A DNA stretch of 7,207 nucleotides, taken from NCBI GenBank assembly GCA_964486825.1, contig CAZAQS010000242.1, positions 1 through 7,207 of the forward strand. Reading direction: 5' to 3'. Shown here in pieces: positions 1 through 6,813 of the stretch (position 1 is its first letter; each line of letters starts with the position of its first letter). This stretch comes from CAZAQS01 sp964486825. Lineage in GTDB: Bacteria > Chloroflexota > Anaerolineae > Anaerolineales > UBA4823. The notes beneath the pieces are model-generated. The model saw only the letters and a list, made by a program, of their open reading frames with translations, was not told where the DNA came from and made no database searches. Both the position numbers and the translations under genes were made by a program.

Positions 1-80
1 AGTGTTTCATCCTTCAGTGATTTCAGCATTTTTCATCCCTTCAGTGTTTTCATCTTTTCAGTGTTTTTATCCTTTCAGTG
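1..80. repeat. Imperfect 17-bp tandem repeats in AT-rich leader
   Basis: Three contiguous 17-bp units occupy 30-46, 47-63 and 64-80. Each ends in TTCAGTG and follows the pattern TTTTCATCCTTTCAGTG; neighbouring units match at about 15 of 17 positions. A shortened 15-bp copy lies at 5-19, separated from the array by a degenerate 10-bp spacer, and the window opens with AGTG, so the array probably continues upstream. The + strand is pyrimidine-rich and no coding frame is evident. The function is unknown: it could be decayed intergenic repeat DNA or a set of binding sites upstream of the transporter promoter. Confidence 0.7.
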
Positions 81-100
81 ATCCTAATACGATACAATAC

Positions 101-120
101 ATATATATATATTATATAAA
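101..120. other. Alternating A/T tract upstream of promoter
   Basis: A run made only of A and T, with strict alternation at 101-111 followed by TTATATAAA, sits directly upstream of the TTGACA box at 124-129. Its position would suit an UP-like element or an easily melted, bendable segment. That role is inferred from composition and position only. Confidence 0.4.
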
Positions 121-123
121 ACC

Positions 124-152
124 TTGACATTTCTTCAATTCTCTGATAAACT
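124..152 (+). promoter_or_regulatory. Sigma-70-type promoter for the ABC transporter unit
   Basis: A perfect -35 box TTGACA (124-129) is followed by a 17-bp spacer and the -10-like hexamer TAAACT (147-152), preceded by TGA (144-146), which fits an extended -10. Transcription would start near 158-160, giving a leader of about 32 nt before the ATG at 192. The match is good for a promoter read by eye, and it is the only one found close to the gene. The inverted repeat at 145-161 overlaps it. Confidence 0.65.
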
Positions 153-161
153 CCCTTTATC
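145..161. promoter_or_regulatory. Candidate operator dyad over the -10/start region
   Basis: GATAAA (145-150) and TTTATC (156-161) are perfect inverted copies separated by 5 bp (CTCCC). The dyad covers the proposed -10 hexamer and the predicted transcription start, where a bound repressor would block initiation. No regulator gene is visible in the window, so the partner is unknown. A 6-bp dyad in AT-rich DNA can arise by chance. Confidence 0.35.
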
Positions 162-177
162 TCGGTTCAAAATTTAC

Positions 178-183
178 AGGAGG
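178..183 (+). promoter_or_regulatory. Strong Shine-Dalgarno site fixing the ATPase start
   Basis: AGGAGG at 178-183 lies 8 nt before ATG 192. An in-frame GTG at 183 begins inside the Shine-Dalgarno core and cannot be the start served by it, so initiation is assigned to the ATG. Confidence 0.8.
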
Positions 184-191
184 TGTCTGTT

Positions 192-980
192 ATGTCTGCT
201 GATTTGATTATTCACGCCCAGGATGTTGTCAAAACCTACAGTACGGGGAAGCTGGTCGTGCCTGCCCTGCAAGGGGTCAACCTGGACGTCTACCGCGGCG
301 AGATGTTGGCCATTATGGGGCCATCGGGCTGCGGCAAAACCACCCTGCTCAATACCTTTTCCGGGCTGGATGAGATCGACAGCGGTCTCATCGAAATTGA
401 CGGTCTCGACCTGGTCAAGATGGACGATCGTAACCGTACCCGGTACCGCGCCGAAAATATGGGCTTTGTTTTCCAGTTTTACAACCTTTTACCGGTCTTG
501 ACGGCAGTAGAAAACGTAGAAATGCCCCTGCTGCTCTCTGAAAAAGGGTACGGCGCCCGGGAAGCACGCCGCCTGGCACAACAGGCCCTGGATGCGGTCG
601 GTCTCTCAGCCCAGGCCGGGCAGCTTCCGGGGGAGCTGTCCGGCGGGCAGCGCCAGCGGGTCACCATCGCCCGGGCCTTGGTCAATTCACCCGCCATCGT
701 CTGGGCTGACGAACCCACCGGCGACCTGGACACGCAAACCTCCCAGGAGGTCGTCGACCTGATGCGCCGCCTGAACCAGGAGAACCAGCAGACCTTCGTG
801 ATCGTCACCCACTCGATAGAGATTGGCAAGCAATGCGACCGCATCATCTGGATGCGAGATGGGCGCATCATTGAAGAGGGCCAAACCGTTGATGCAGCCC
901 AACCAGCATTCGCATCGTCCGGCATCCGCCAGGCGAAACCACCCCTCGCGCTTGCCCCTCGCCCGGCCACCGGGGATTGA
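192..980 (+). CDS. ABC transporter ATP-binding protein, MacB/LolD class
   Basis: This 262-residue protein is a complete ABC ATPase that powers the permease encoded next to it from the cytoplasmic face of the membrane. In order it shows Walker A GPSGCGKTT (43-51), a Q-loop glutamine at about 95, the signature LSGGQ (149-153) followed by RQR, Walker B IVWADEP (169-175, catalytic Glu174), the D-loop GDLD (177-180) and the H-loop histidine at 207. The segment FVFQFYNLLP after the Q-loop and the DEPTGDLD block are typical of the family serving FtsX/MacB/LolCDE-type permeases, also called type VII ABC systems. Length is slightly above the usual 220-240 because of a Pro/Ala-rich tail (about 231-262) of no recognised function. 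The start is ATG 192, decided by AGGAGG 8 nt upstream. The permease begins 51 bp downstream on the same strand, so the two are probably co-transcribed. The substrate is unknown; lipoprotein release, peptide export and peptide resistance are all options for this class. Confidence 0.93.
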   Translation: MSADLIIHAQDVVKTYSTGKLVVPALQGVNLDVYRGEMLAIMGPSGCGKTTLLNTFSGLDEIDSGLIEIDGLDLVKMDDRNRTRYRAENMGFVFQFYNLLPVLTAVENVEMPLLLSEKGYGAREARRLAQQALDAVGLSAQAGQLPGELSGGQRQRVTIARALVNSPAIVWADEPTGDLDTQTSQEVVDLMRRLNQENQQTFVIVTHSIEIGKQCDRIIWMRDGRIIEEGQTVDAAQPAFASSGIRQAKPPLALAPRPATGD

Positions 981-1031
981 TCTCCGGCCTACCAGTACCG
1001 TTCAGCCGGCCCGACCGGTGAAGGATTTGTT

Positions 1032-4000
1032 ATGAACACAATTTTTGGTATCCCCGCTAACCTGCTGCTGATTATCCTGGTCGCTCTTTCTGGGCTGATC
1101 CTTGCCTCAGTCGCCTTCTCGGCCCTGCGCTTCCCGCTGGCCTTCCGCCTGGGGGTCCGCAACCTGCCCAGGCGCAGATCGCAAACCATGCTGATCGTTG
1201 CCGGGCTGGCGCTTTCCACGCTGATCATCACCAGCGCCCTGGGCATTGGCGATACAGTGGATTACTCGGTCCGCTCGGAAGTATACAGCTCCTTGGGCGG
1301 CATTGACGTGCAGATCGGTGAAAGCCAAGCCGGGGGCAGGACTGCCTTTGACTTTACCGGCTCTGCCAGCCCGGCTCCCCAGGCTAGCGATAGCTGGATC
1401 GATGATGAAATCGCTCCTGCCGTGGCTGGGGTGGTTGACGGCGTCGTCTTCGATGGCGCAGCCGCCTCCATCTCGCAGGCGCTACCGGTCGTCAACCCGG
1501 AAGGCAGCCTATCAGAGCCGGCGGTGCAGGTGAGCGGCCTGGAGATGCTGGGCGGGGACGGACTGCTGGAACCGGCCGGGCTATCCGGTTTAGGCGCCAG
1601 GCAGGCGCTGGCCAACCAGTCCCTGGCAGTGGCATTGGCCCTGTCGGTTGGCGACGAAATCTGGGTCATCAAGGGCAGGCCCGTAACCTACGAGATTGCC
1701 GGGATCGTACCGGATGGCGAGCTGGCTGGCGCCGGCCCATCCCTCTTGATGCAGTTGGACGTAGCCCAATCCCTGTTCGGACAGCCTGGAAAATTGACCA
1801 CCCTGCATATCTCGAACCAGGGAGACGCTGAATCCGGCGCCGCCCTCACCGACCAGGCGCTCGAGCAGCTTTCGCAGGTTGCCGGTACGGCCGCCGTAAT
1901 CCCCGTCAAACAGGAACAGCTAGAGGCGGCTGCCGGGAGCGCCGAGACCATTACCAACCTGTTTGTCACCTTCGGAACCTTTTCGATCGCTTCCGGCGTC
2001 TTGCTGATCTTGCTCATCTTTTCGGTGCTGGCTGCCGAGCGCAAGTCCGAGCTCGGCATGAGCCGGGCGGTCGGGCTGCAGCGCGCCGACCTGATCCGCC
2101 AGTTCGTCTCCGAGGGCCTGGGGTACAACCTGATTGCAGCCGGCATCGGGGCCGCCTTAGGCGTCGTGGCAGCCATTCTCCTGGCACAGGCGATCGCCAG
2201 CCTGCTGGGGGCCGGGCTGGACTTGACCCCGCGCGTTTCCTTGCGCTCGGTCATCATCGGATATACCCTGGGCATGGTCATCACCTTCATCACTGTTACC
2301 CTCTCGGCGGTGCGCGTCAGCAAGATCAATATCATCGCCGCCATCCGCGACTTGAACCTGCCGGTGCCGCCCCGTCTTCCGCAGTGGACCTTGTTCCTGC
2401 GGCCCTTCACGGTCTGGCGCGCCGCCTTACAGGTTGCCGGTCAGGGAAATATCCGCGCCGCGGCCGGCCTGTTCCTGGTCGCCGGGCCCAAAGCCATCCT
2501 GAGCTTCTGGGCCGGGCTCGCCGCCCGCGGGCCGCTACTGCTGGGCCTGGGATACCTGCTCGCCTGGGTGGGCGTAAACCTGGCCGGGCAGAATGGTGTC
2601 TACGGGATGGGGGTGTCCATCTTTATCATCGGCCTGGGCCAATTTTTTCACTGGCTGCGCCTGCCGGCCCGCCTGGCTTACAGCTTTACCGGGCTGAGCC
2701 TGGTCTTGTACTGGTCCCTGCCGGTACGGGAGATCGGCCGCCTGGCCGAGCTGGGCAACAACCCAGGAGATTTCTTTATCAGCGGCATGTTCCTGGTAGG
2801 CGGCTCGATCTTGCTCTTCCTGTATAACGCGGATGCCCTGCTGAACTTGTTCGCCAGGCTCTCGGGCAGGAACGGGGTGCTGCTGCCGGTAGCGCGCGTC
2901 TCGATCGCCTACCCGGTATCTACCAAAGGTCGCACGGCGACCACGCTGGCCATGTTCAGCCTGATCATCTTCACCCTGATCAGCACAGCCACCATCACCA
3001 ACACTTTCAGCAATTTCCTGGACGCAAATGCCGGTAGCGGCGGCTACGACATCCTGGTGCAGACCAATCCCTTCAACCCGATCGCGCAGGCTACCTTCAC
3101 CAACCGGGTGGGTGAACTGGCAGCCGCTGGGGAAATGAACCCGCCGCAGGTTGTGGCTGCCTCCGTGTTTGCGCCGGTGCAGGCGCAGAGCGCGGATATG
3201 CCAGGCGCAGCCGGCTATATCGTTCAAGGGCTGGATGAGACTTTCTTCGCCAGCCATCGCCTGGAGCTGGGCGGCATAGCGCGCGGCTACAGCACCCCCG
3301 AGCAGGTCTGGGCAGCCGTTCAGTCCGACCCCTCCCTGGTGATCATCGATAACTTCTCCATCGACCGCAGCGGCGCGCCGGGTTACACCAAAGACGAAAC
3401 AATTTTCTTCATCGATAGCATCCGCGCCAGCGATTCGGTTTTCGATCCCGTCCCGCTACAAATCACCACAAATGACGGAAGTGTTTTAGACGTCACCGTG
3501 GTCGGTGTCCTGCGGACGGCGCCTAGCTTCTACGGAGCGCTGATGAACCTGGAAGCTGCCGCTCAACTGGGCTACACCGAACCCAACCGCTACTTCCTTC
3601 GCCTGGGTGACAGCAGCCAGGCCTCCAGCGATGCCCGCCTGCTTCGCAGCAGCTTTGGGCAGCAGGGGCTCCAAACCAGCCTGCTGAAAGAGCAGATCCA
3701 GGAAAGCCAGAAGGCCACCCGGGGCGTCTTCTACCTGATCCAGGGTTTCGTTGGGCTGGGGCTTTTGATCGGGATCGCCGCGCTGGGGGTGATCACCATC
3801 CGGGCGGTCGTAGAGCGCCGCCAGCAGATCGGCGTACTGCGCGCCATAGGTTTTCAGCGTCATATGGTCCAGAGGGTGTTTTTGCTGGAGAGCCTGTTTA
3901 TCGCCGGGCTGGGGACGGTGATCGGCTATGGGCTGGGGCTCACCTTCTCTTATAACCTGTACCGGCAGGTGGCTGCTGACCAGGGATTGGCTTTCCTGCC

Positions 4001-4121
4001 GCCCTGGGCCTCCCTGGCTGCCATTGGCGCGGCCATCTTCGTGGCCAGCTTGCTGACTGCCTGGCTCCCGGCCCGGGCCACCAGCCAGGTGGTGATCGCA
4101 GAGGCGCTGCGCTACGAATAA
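1032..4121 (+). CDS. Large two-module FtsX/MacB-type ABC permease
   Basis: This 1029-residue membrane protein is the likely partner of the upstream ATPase. Hydrophobic segments appear near residues 8-31, 52-72, 310-333, 362-392, 405-427, a cluster between 474 and 598, then 636-656, 898-922, 950-974 and 992-1014. Two large hydrophilic domains, about 75-307 and 660-893, would face outside the cytoplasm. The protein is internally duplicated: the cytoplasmic coupling motif ERKSELGMSRAVGLQR (336-351) recurs as ERRQQIGVLRAIGFQR (928-943), each followed by the FtsX-like helix pair. That makes it a single-chain pseudo-dimer of two FtsX modules, unlike MacB or LolC/LolE, which carry one. The block at 474-598 adds roughly four or five hydrophobic segments between the modules and is not part of the minimal fold. 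ATG 1032 is preceded by AAGGA (1021-1025) at a 6-nt spacing. No frameshift is seen. Family placement is firm; substrate and exact topology are not. Confidence 0.9.
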   Translation: MNTIFGIPANLLLIILVALSGLILASVAFSALRFPLAFRLGVRNLPRRRSQTMLIVAGLALSTLIITSALGIGDTVDYSVRSEVYSSLGGIDVQIGESQAGGRTAFDFTGSASPAPQASDSWIDDEIAPAVAGVVDGVVFDGAAASISQALPVVNPEGSLSEPAVQVSGLEMLGGDGLLEPAGLSGLGARQALANQSLAVALALSVGDEIWVIKGRPVTYEIAGIVPDGELAGAGPSLLMQLDVAQSLFGQPGKLTTLHISNQGDAESGAALTDQALEQLSQVAGTAAVIPVKQEQLEAAAGSAETITNLFVTFGTFSIASGVLLILLIFSVLAAERKSELGMSRAVGLQRADLIRQFVSEGLGYNLIAAGIGAALGVVAAILLAQAIASLLGAGLDLTPRVSLRSVIIGYTLGMVITFITVTLSAVRVSKINIIAAIRDLNLPVPPRLPQWTLFLRPFTVWRAALQVAGQGNIRAAAGLFLVAGPKAILSFWAGLAARGPLLLGLGYLLAWVGVNLAGQNGVYGMGVSIFIIGLGQFFHWLRLPARLAYSFTGLSLVLYWSLPVREIGRLAELGNNPGDFFISGMFLVGGSILLFLYNADALLNLFARLSGRNGVLLPVARVSIAYPVSTKGRTATTLAMFSLIIFTLISTATITNTFSNFLDANAGSGGYDILVQTNPFNPIAQATFTNRVGELAAAGEMNPPQVVAASVFAPVQAQSADMPGAAGYIVQGLDETFFASHRLELGGIARGYSTPEQVWAAVQSDPSLVIIDNFSIDRSGAPGYTKDETIFFIDSIRASDSVFDPVPLQITTNDGSVLDVTVVGVLRTAPSFYGALMNLEAAAQLGYTEPNRYFLRLGDSSQASSDARLLRSSFGQQGLQTSLLKEQIQESQKATRGVFYLIQGFVGLGLLIGIAALGVITIRAVVERRQQIGVLRAIGFQRHMVQRVFLLESLFIAGLGTVIGYGLGLTFSYNLYRQVAADQGLAFLPPWASLAAIGAAIFVASLLTAWLPARATSQVVIAEALRYE

Positions 4122-4160
4122 ACCCACAGGGTGTGGAGGGCTACCAGTTGGGTGAAGCCG

Positions 4161-4195
4161 GGCGGCGTCTGAATCAGGGCGCCGCCTTTTCCTTT
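4161..4195 (+). terminator. Rho-independent terminator after the permease
   Basis: GGCGGCG (4161-4167) pairs perfectly with CGCCGCC (4180-4186). The interior may also pair CTG with CAG around AAT. TTTTCCTTT follows immediately. The site begins 40 bp after the permease stop and has the expected form for ending the transporter transcript, although the T-run is interrupted by CC. A smaller 5-bp hairpin, CCACA-GGG-TGTGG at 4124-4136, directly after the stop codon has no T-run. Confidence 0.75.
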
Positions 4196-4217
4196 CCGAC
4201 ACTTATTGTCTGGTTTG

Positions 4218-4236
4218 GGGTTATTTAAATCAACCC
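4218..4236. promoter_or_regulatory. Dyad upstream of the pdxS promoter
   Basis: GGGTT (4218-4222) and AACCC (4232-4236) flank a 9-nt core that contains the palindrome ATTTAAAT (4223-4230). It lies about 45 bp upstream of the proposed pdxS -35 box. It could be a regulator-binding site or a weak hairpin; nothing in the window identifies a partner. Confidence 0.25.
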
Positions 4237-4281
4237 ACGCCAGGTCTTGACCTCGGAGATTTACCTACGGGAACCCCCGGA

Positions 4282-4310
4282 TTGTCACGACTCTGCCTGC
4301 GTGGTAGAAT
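4282..4310 (+). promoter_or_regulatory. Sigma-70-type promoter for the pdxS unit
   Basis: TTGTCA (4282-4287) and TAGAAT (4305-4310) each match the consensus at 5 of 6 positions and are separated by an ideal 17 bp. Transcription would begin near 4317, giving a leader of about 35 nt that ends in the Shine-Dalgarno site AGGAGG (4341-4346), 5 nt before ATG 4352. The promoter lies downstream of the transporter terminator, so the B6 genes form a separate unit. No riboswitch structure was recognised in the short leader. Confidence 0.7.
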
Positions 4311-4351
4311 GATTATCAATACGAAAAGGGGATTTTTTCTAGGAGGTCCTC

Positions 4352-5239
4352 ATGGAAGGACAAACCGGTTCTTTTACAGTTAAAAAGGGGTTGGCTCAGA
4401 TGTTGAAAGGCGGCGTCATTATGGACGTCGTCACACCTGAGCATGCCCGCATTGCTGAAGATGCTGGCGCCGTGGCGGTCATGGCCCTGGAACGCGTCCC
4501 TGCCGATATCCGCAGCAGCGGAGGCGTGGCGCGTATGAGCGATCCGGAGCTGATCTTGCAGATCATGGATTCGGTCACCATCCCGGTCATGGCCAAATGC
4601 CGCATCGGCCATTTCGTCGAAGCCCAGGTCCTGGAGGCCATCGGCGTCGACTATATCGACGAGTCCGAGGTGCTCACTCCGGCAGATGAGCAGCACCATA
4701 TCTACAAACACGACTTCAAAGTGCCTTTCGTCTGCGGTTGCCGTAACCTCGGCGAAGCCCTGCGGCGCATCGCCGAAGGCGCGGCCATGATTCGCACCAA
4801 GGGCGAAGCTGGCACCGGCGATGTGGTGGAGGCTGTCCGTCACGCCCGCAGTGTGCTGGGTGAAATCCGGCGTCTTCAAAACATGCCCGAGGAGGAGCTG
4901 ATGTCGGAAGCCAAGCAGCTTGGCGCTCCCTTCGAGCTGCTGCTGGAAACCCGCAAGCTTGGCAGGATGCCGGTGGTCAACTTTGCTGCCGGGGGGGTGG
5001 CTACGCCGGCCGATGCAGCCCTGATGATGCAGCTCGGCGTCGACGGTGTTTTCGTCGGCTCGGGTGTCTTCAAATCCAGCGATCCCGCCAGGCGCGCCGC
5101 CGCTATCGTCAAGGCCGTCACCCATTACAACGATCCCTATATCCTGGCAGAGGTCAGCCGCAACCTGGGCGAGGCCATGTCGGGACGCTCGGCCGCCAGC
5201 CTGGCGGAGAGCGAGCTGATGGCAGGTCGAGGCTGGTGA
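4352..5239 (+). CDS. pdxS: Pyridoxal 5'-phosphate synthase, synthase subunit PdxS
   Basis: PdxS is a cytoplasmic (beta/alpha)8-barrel enzyme. It builds pyridoxal 5'-phosphate from ribose 5-phosphate, glyceraldehyde 3-phosphate and ammonia delivered by PdxT, the DXP-independent route to vitamin B6. The 295-residue length is normal for the family. Hallmarks are visible throughout: GGVIMDVVTPEHARIAEDAG (20-39) with the catalytic Asp25, MAKCRIGHFVEAQ (80-92) with Lys82, the first covalent lysine, and IRTKGEAGTGD (147-157) with Lys150, the second lysine, beside the phosphate-binding glycine loop. FAAGGVATPADAALM and GVFVGSGVFKS near the C-terminus form the second phosphate site. By family alignment, these residues correspond to Asp24, Lys81 and Lys149 of the Bacillus subtilis enzyme. 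AGGAGG 5 nt upstream supports ATG 4352. The pdxT start follows 28 bp after the stop. All catalytic residues are intact, so the enzyme should be active. Confidence 0.97.
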   Translation: MEGQTGSFTVKKGLAQMLKGGVIMDVVTPEHARIAEDAGAVAVMALERVPADIRSSGGVARMSDPELILQIMDSVTIPVMAKCRIGHFVEAQVLEAIGVDYIDESEVLTPADEQHHIYKHDFKVPFVCGCRNLGEALRRIAEGAAMIRTKGEAGTGDVVEAVRHARSVLGEIRRLQNMPEEELMSEAKQLGAPFELLLETRKLGRMPVVNFAAGGVATPADAALMMQLGVDGVFVGSGVFKSSDPARRAAAIVKAVTHYNDPYILAEVSRNLGEAMSGRSAASLAESELMAGRGW

Positions 5240-5267
5240 TAGGAGGGGTGAAAGGCTTCCACTGGGA

Positions 5268-5864
5268 ATGTATATAGGAGTTCTGGCCCTGCAGGGTGAC
5301 TTTGCAGAGCATATCGCCATGCTGAAGCGCCTGGATGTCCAGGTAGTTGAAGTGCGCCTGCCGGAGCATTTATCCGGGCTGGAGGGCTTGATCATACCCG
5401 GGGGAGAGTCCACGACCATGGGCAAGCTGGCAGCAGAATACGGTTTGATCGAGCCGCTGCGCGAGTTTGGTCGCTCCAAGGCCGTCTGGGGTACCTGCGC
5501 CGGGGCGATCATGCTTTCGAAAGACGTCCAGCGTCCACAGCCTCTGCTGGGCCTGATGGACATCCAGGTCGAGCGGAATGCTTTTGGCCGCCAGGTGGAC
5601 AGCTTCGAGGCCGACCTGGAAATCCCGGCCCTAAGCCAGGTAGACCCTTCAGGAGAGACATACCACGCCGTTTTCATCCGCGCCCCGCGCATCCAGGCTG
5701 TGCATGAGCCAGCCAGGGTGCTGGCTTCTCTACCAGATGGCAGCATCGTTGCCGCCCAGCAAGGCCGCTTATTGGCTACTTCATTTCATCCCGAGCTGAC
5801 CGGCGACGATCGCTTCCACAAGTATTTTTTAAAGTTAGCAGGTTATGAGCGTACGACCCTTTGA
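5268..5864 (+). CDS. pdxT: Pyridoxal 5'-phosphate synthase, glutaminase subunit PdxT
   Basis: PdxT is the class I glutamine amidotransferase subunit. It hydrolyses glutamine and channels ammonia to PdxS within a large PdxS12-PdxT12-type complex. The 198-residue length is normal. The N-terminus MYIGVLALQGDFAEHI matches the family start, GGEST (45-49) forms the oxyanion region, GTCAG (75-79) carries the nucleophile Cys77, and SFHPEL (172-177) supplies His174 and Glu176, completing the triad. VERNAFGRQVDSFEA (101-115) is a strong PdxT signature. Family conservation fixes ATG 5268, yet its ribosome-binding context is odd: the strong AGGAGGGG (5241-5248) sits 19 nt upstream, and only weak AAAGG (5251-5255) and GGGA are nearer. 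A CTG at 5262 is in frame but unlikely. The 3' end overlaps the next gene by 20 nt in another frame, which suggests translational coupling. Confidence 0.96.
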   Translation: MYIGVLALQGDFAEHIAMLKRLDVQVVEVRLPEHLSGLEGLIIPGGESTTMGKLAAEYGLIEPLREFGRSKAVWGTCAGAIMLSKDVQRPQPLLGLMDIQVERNAFGRQVDSFEADLEIPALSQVDPSGETYHAVFIRAPRIQAVHEPARVLASLPDGSIVAAQQGRLLATSFHPELTGDDRFHKYFLKLAGYERTTL

Positions 5865-6813
5865 TTGGCGAGACCTACCGGCGCTGCACCGCTACCGCAA
5901 GCAGTGCCTGTTCCTGGACAGCACCCGGCTGCTCACTCAGGGCCCCAGGCTGGTTCCAGGCGCCTTCCTTTTTTCATATTTTTCCCACGCCATGGGCGTG
6001 TTTACCTTCCAGGCCGCCACCAACGGTAGGCGCGGCCCGGTCCTGTTGGGGCAGGTTGTCCACCCGGCTGGTTGCGCCACGGCGCGCCTGTCTTATGTCA
6101 CGCCGGCCTCTGCCCTGGATGCTGATAATATGACCGGGCTGGTGGAACATCTTACCGCCCTGATCGGGGCGCGCGGCGCCGTTCACCTGTTGGCTGAAGC
6201 CGAAGAACAGGAGCAGGCCTTCGAGCTGCTGCGCAAAGCCGGCTTTGCCACGTACGCCCGCCAGCGCATCTGGCAGCTCACCGGAGAACCTGCCGGGGAT
6301 TTCCAGGAAACGCCCTGGAAGACTGCCCGGCCAATCGATATTATCAATGTTCGTTCCTTGTACGCCAACCTCGTGCCTGGCCTGGTCCAGCAAGTGGAAG
6401 CCCCACCCGCGAACCAGCTGCGCGGCCTGGTCTTCAGGCAAAACGACGAGGTGTTGGCCTATGTCGAAGTCAAATATGGATCGCGCGGTATCCTGATCCA
6501 GCCCTTTATCCACCCGGATATGGGACAGGTGCCCGAGCGGTTGGTTTACCTGTTGAAAACTTTACCTTACCGTCGCTCCCGCCCGGTGTACATCAACGTC
6601 CGCTCGTACCAATCCTGGCTGGAGCCGTTTTTAGAAGATTTGGGCGCAGAGGCCGGACTCCGCCAGGCGGTGATGGTCAGGCACCTGGCTGTCGCCATGA
6701 AAGCTGCTCGTTCGTTCGTCTTACCGAGACTCGAAAGGGGACAACCGGAGATATCTGCGCCCATATCCCGGAGAATCAGTAATAACCATGAGACAACGCG
6801 AAATTACAGATGA
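5845..6813 (+). CDS. Hypothetical protein with two GNAT-like halves
   Basis: The 322-residue product is not a protein I can name. The first half opens like a GNAT acyltransferase (VRPFDWRDLPALHRYR, 3-18) and closes with AFELLRKAGFATYARQRIWQL (about 125-145), resembling the last helix and strands of that fold. The second half (about 158-285) again shows a strand-turn-helix ending in WLEPFLEDLGAEAGLRQAVM. The putative beta4-alpha3 turns are SYVTPASALD and FIHPDMGQVPERL. Neither contains the Q/R-x-x-G-x-G/A acetyl-CoA loop, so one or both halves may be inactive or bind something else. The tail from about 290 is basic and low in complexity. No signal peptide or convincing membrane segment is seen. 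ATG 5845 lies inside the end of pdxT with only weak AGCAGG upstream, fitting coupled translation. The stop overlaps the start of the next gene by 26 nt. The GNAT-fold assignment is inferred by eye, not by search. Confidence 0.75.
   Translation: MSVRPFDWRDLPALHRYRKQCLFLDSTRLLTQGPRLVPGAFLFSYFSHAMGVFTFQAATNGRRGPVLLGQVVHPAGCATARLSYVTPASALDADNMTGLVEHLTALIGARGAVHLLAEAEEQEQAFELLRKAGFATYARQRIWQLTGEPAGDFQETPWKTARPIDIINVRSLYANLVPGLVQQVEAPPANQLRGLVFRQNDEVLAYVEVKYGSRGILIQPFIHPDMGQVPERLVYLLKTLPYRRSRPVYINVRSYQSWLEPFLEDLGAEAGLRQAVMVRHLAVAMKAARSFVLPRLERGQPEISAPISRRISNNHETTRNYR

Noticed and set aside
101..120. A/T tract as a replication origin or phage attachment site
   Set aside because: There are no DnaA-box-like repeats, no integrase gene and no tRNA nearby. 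Position next to a promoter explains it more simply.
183..191. GTG 183 as the ATPase start
   Set aside because: The codon overlaps the AGGAGG Shine-Dalgarno core, while ATG 192 has ideal spacing from it.
984..1009. CCGGC/GCCGG inverted repeat between the ATPase and permease genes
   Set aside because: Five-base arms in very GC-rich DNA with a 16-nt loop and no T-run give no support for an attenuator or terminator.
1688..3257. Antisense and + frame open frames of 147-240 codons within the permease gene
   Set aside because: They lie inside the continuous permease frame, are rich in Arg/Gly/Pro/Gln as expected for shadow frames, and match no family I recognise.
4310..4318. Palindrome TGATTATCA over the predicted pdxS transcription start
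   Set aside because: Four-base arms in AT-rich promoter DNA are expected by chance, and the symmetry does not extend outward.
4122..4351. Possible tRNA, small RNA or riboswitch in the gap before pdxS
   Set aside because: No cloverleaf, CCA end or known aptamer core could be recognised. The gap is adequately explained by a terminator, a promoter and a ribosome-binding site.
4316..5746. Long antisense open frame (476 codons) opposite pdxS and pdxT
   Set aside because: It lies wholly opposite two unmistakable, catalytically intact genes. Its translation shows no recognisable domain and it has no convincing ribosome-binding site. It is a by-product of GC-rich codon use.
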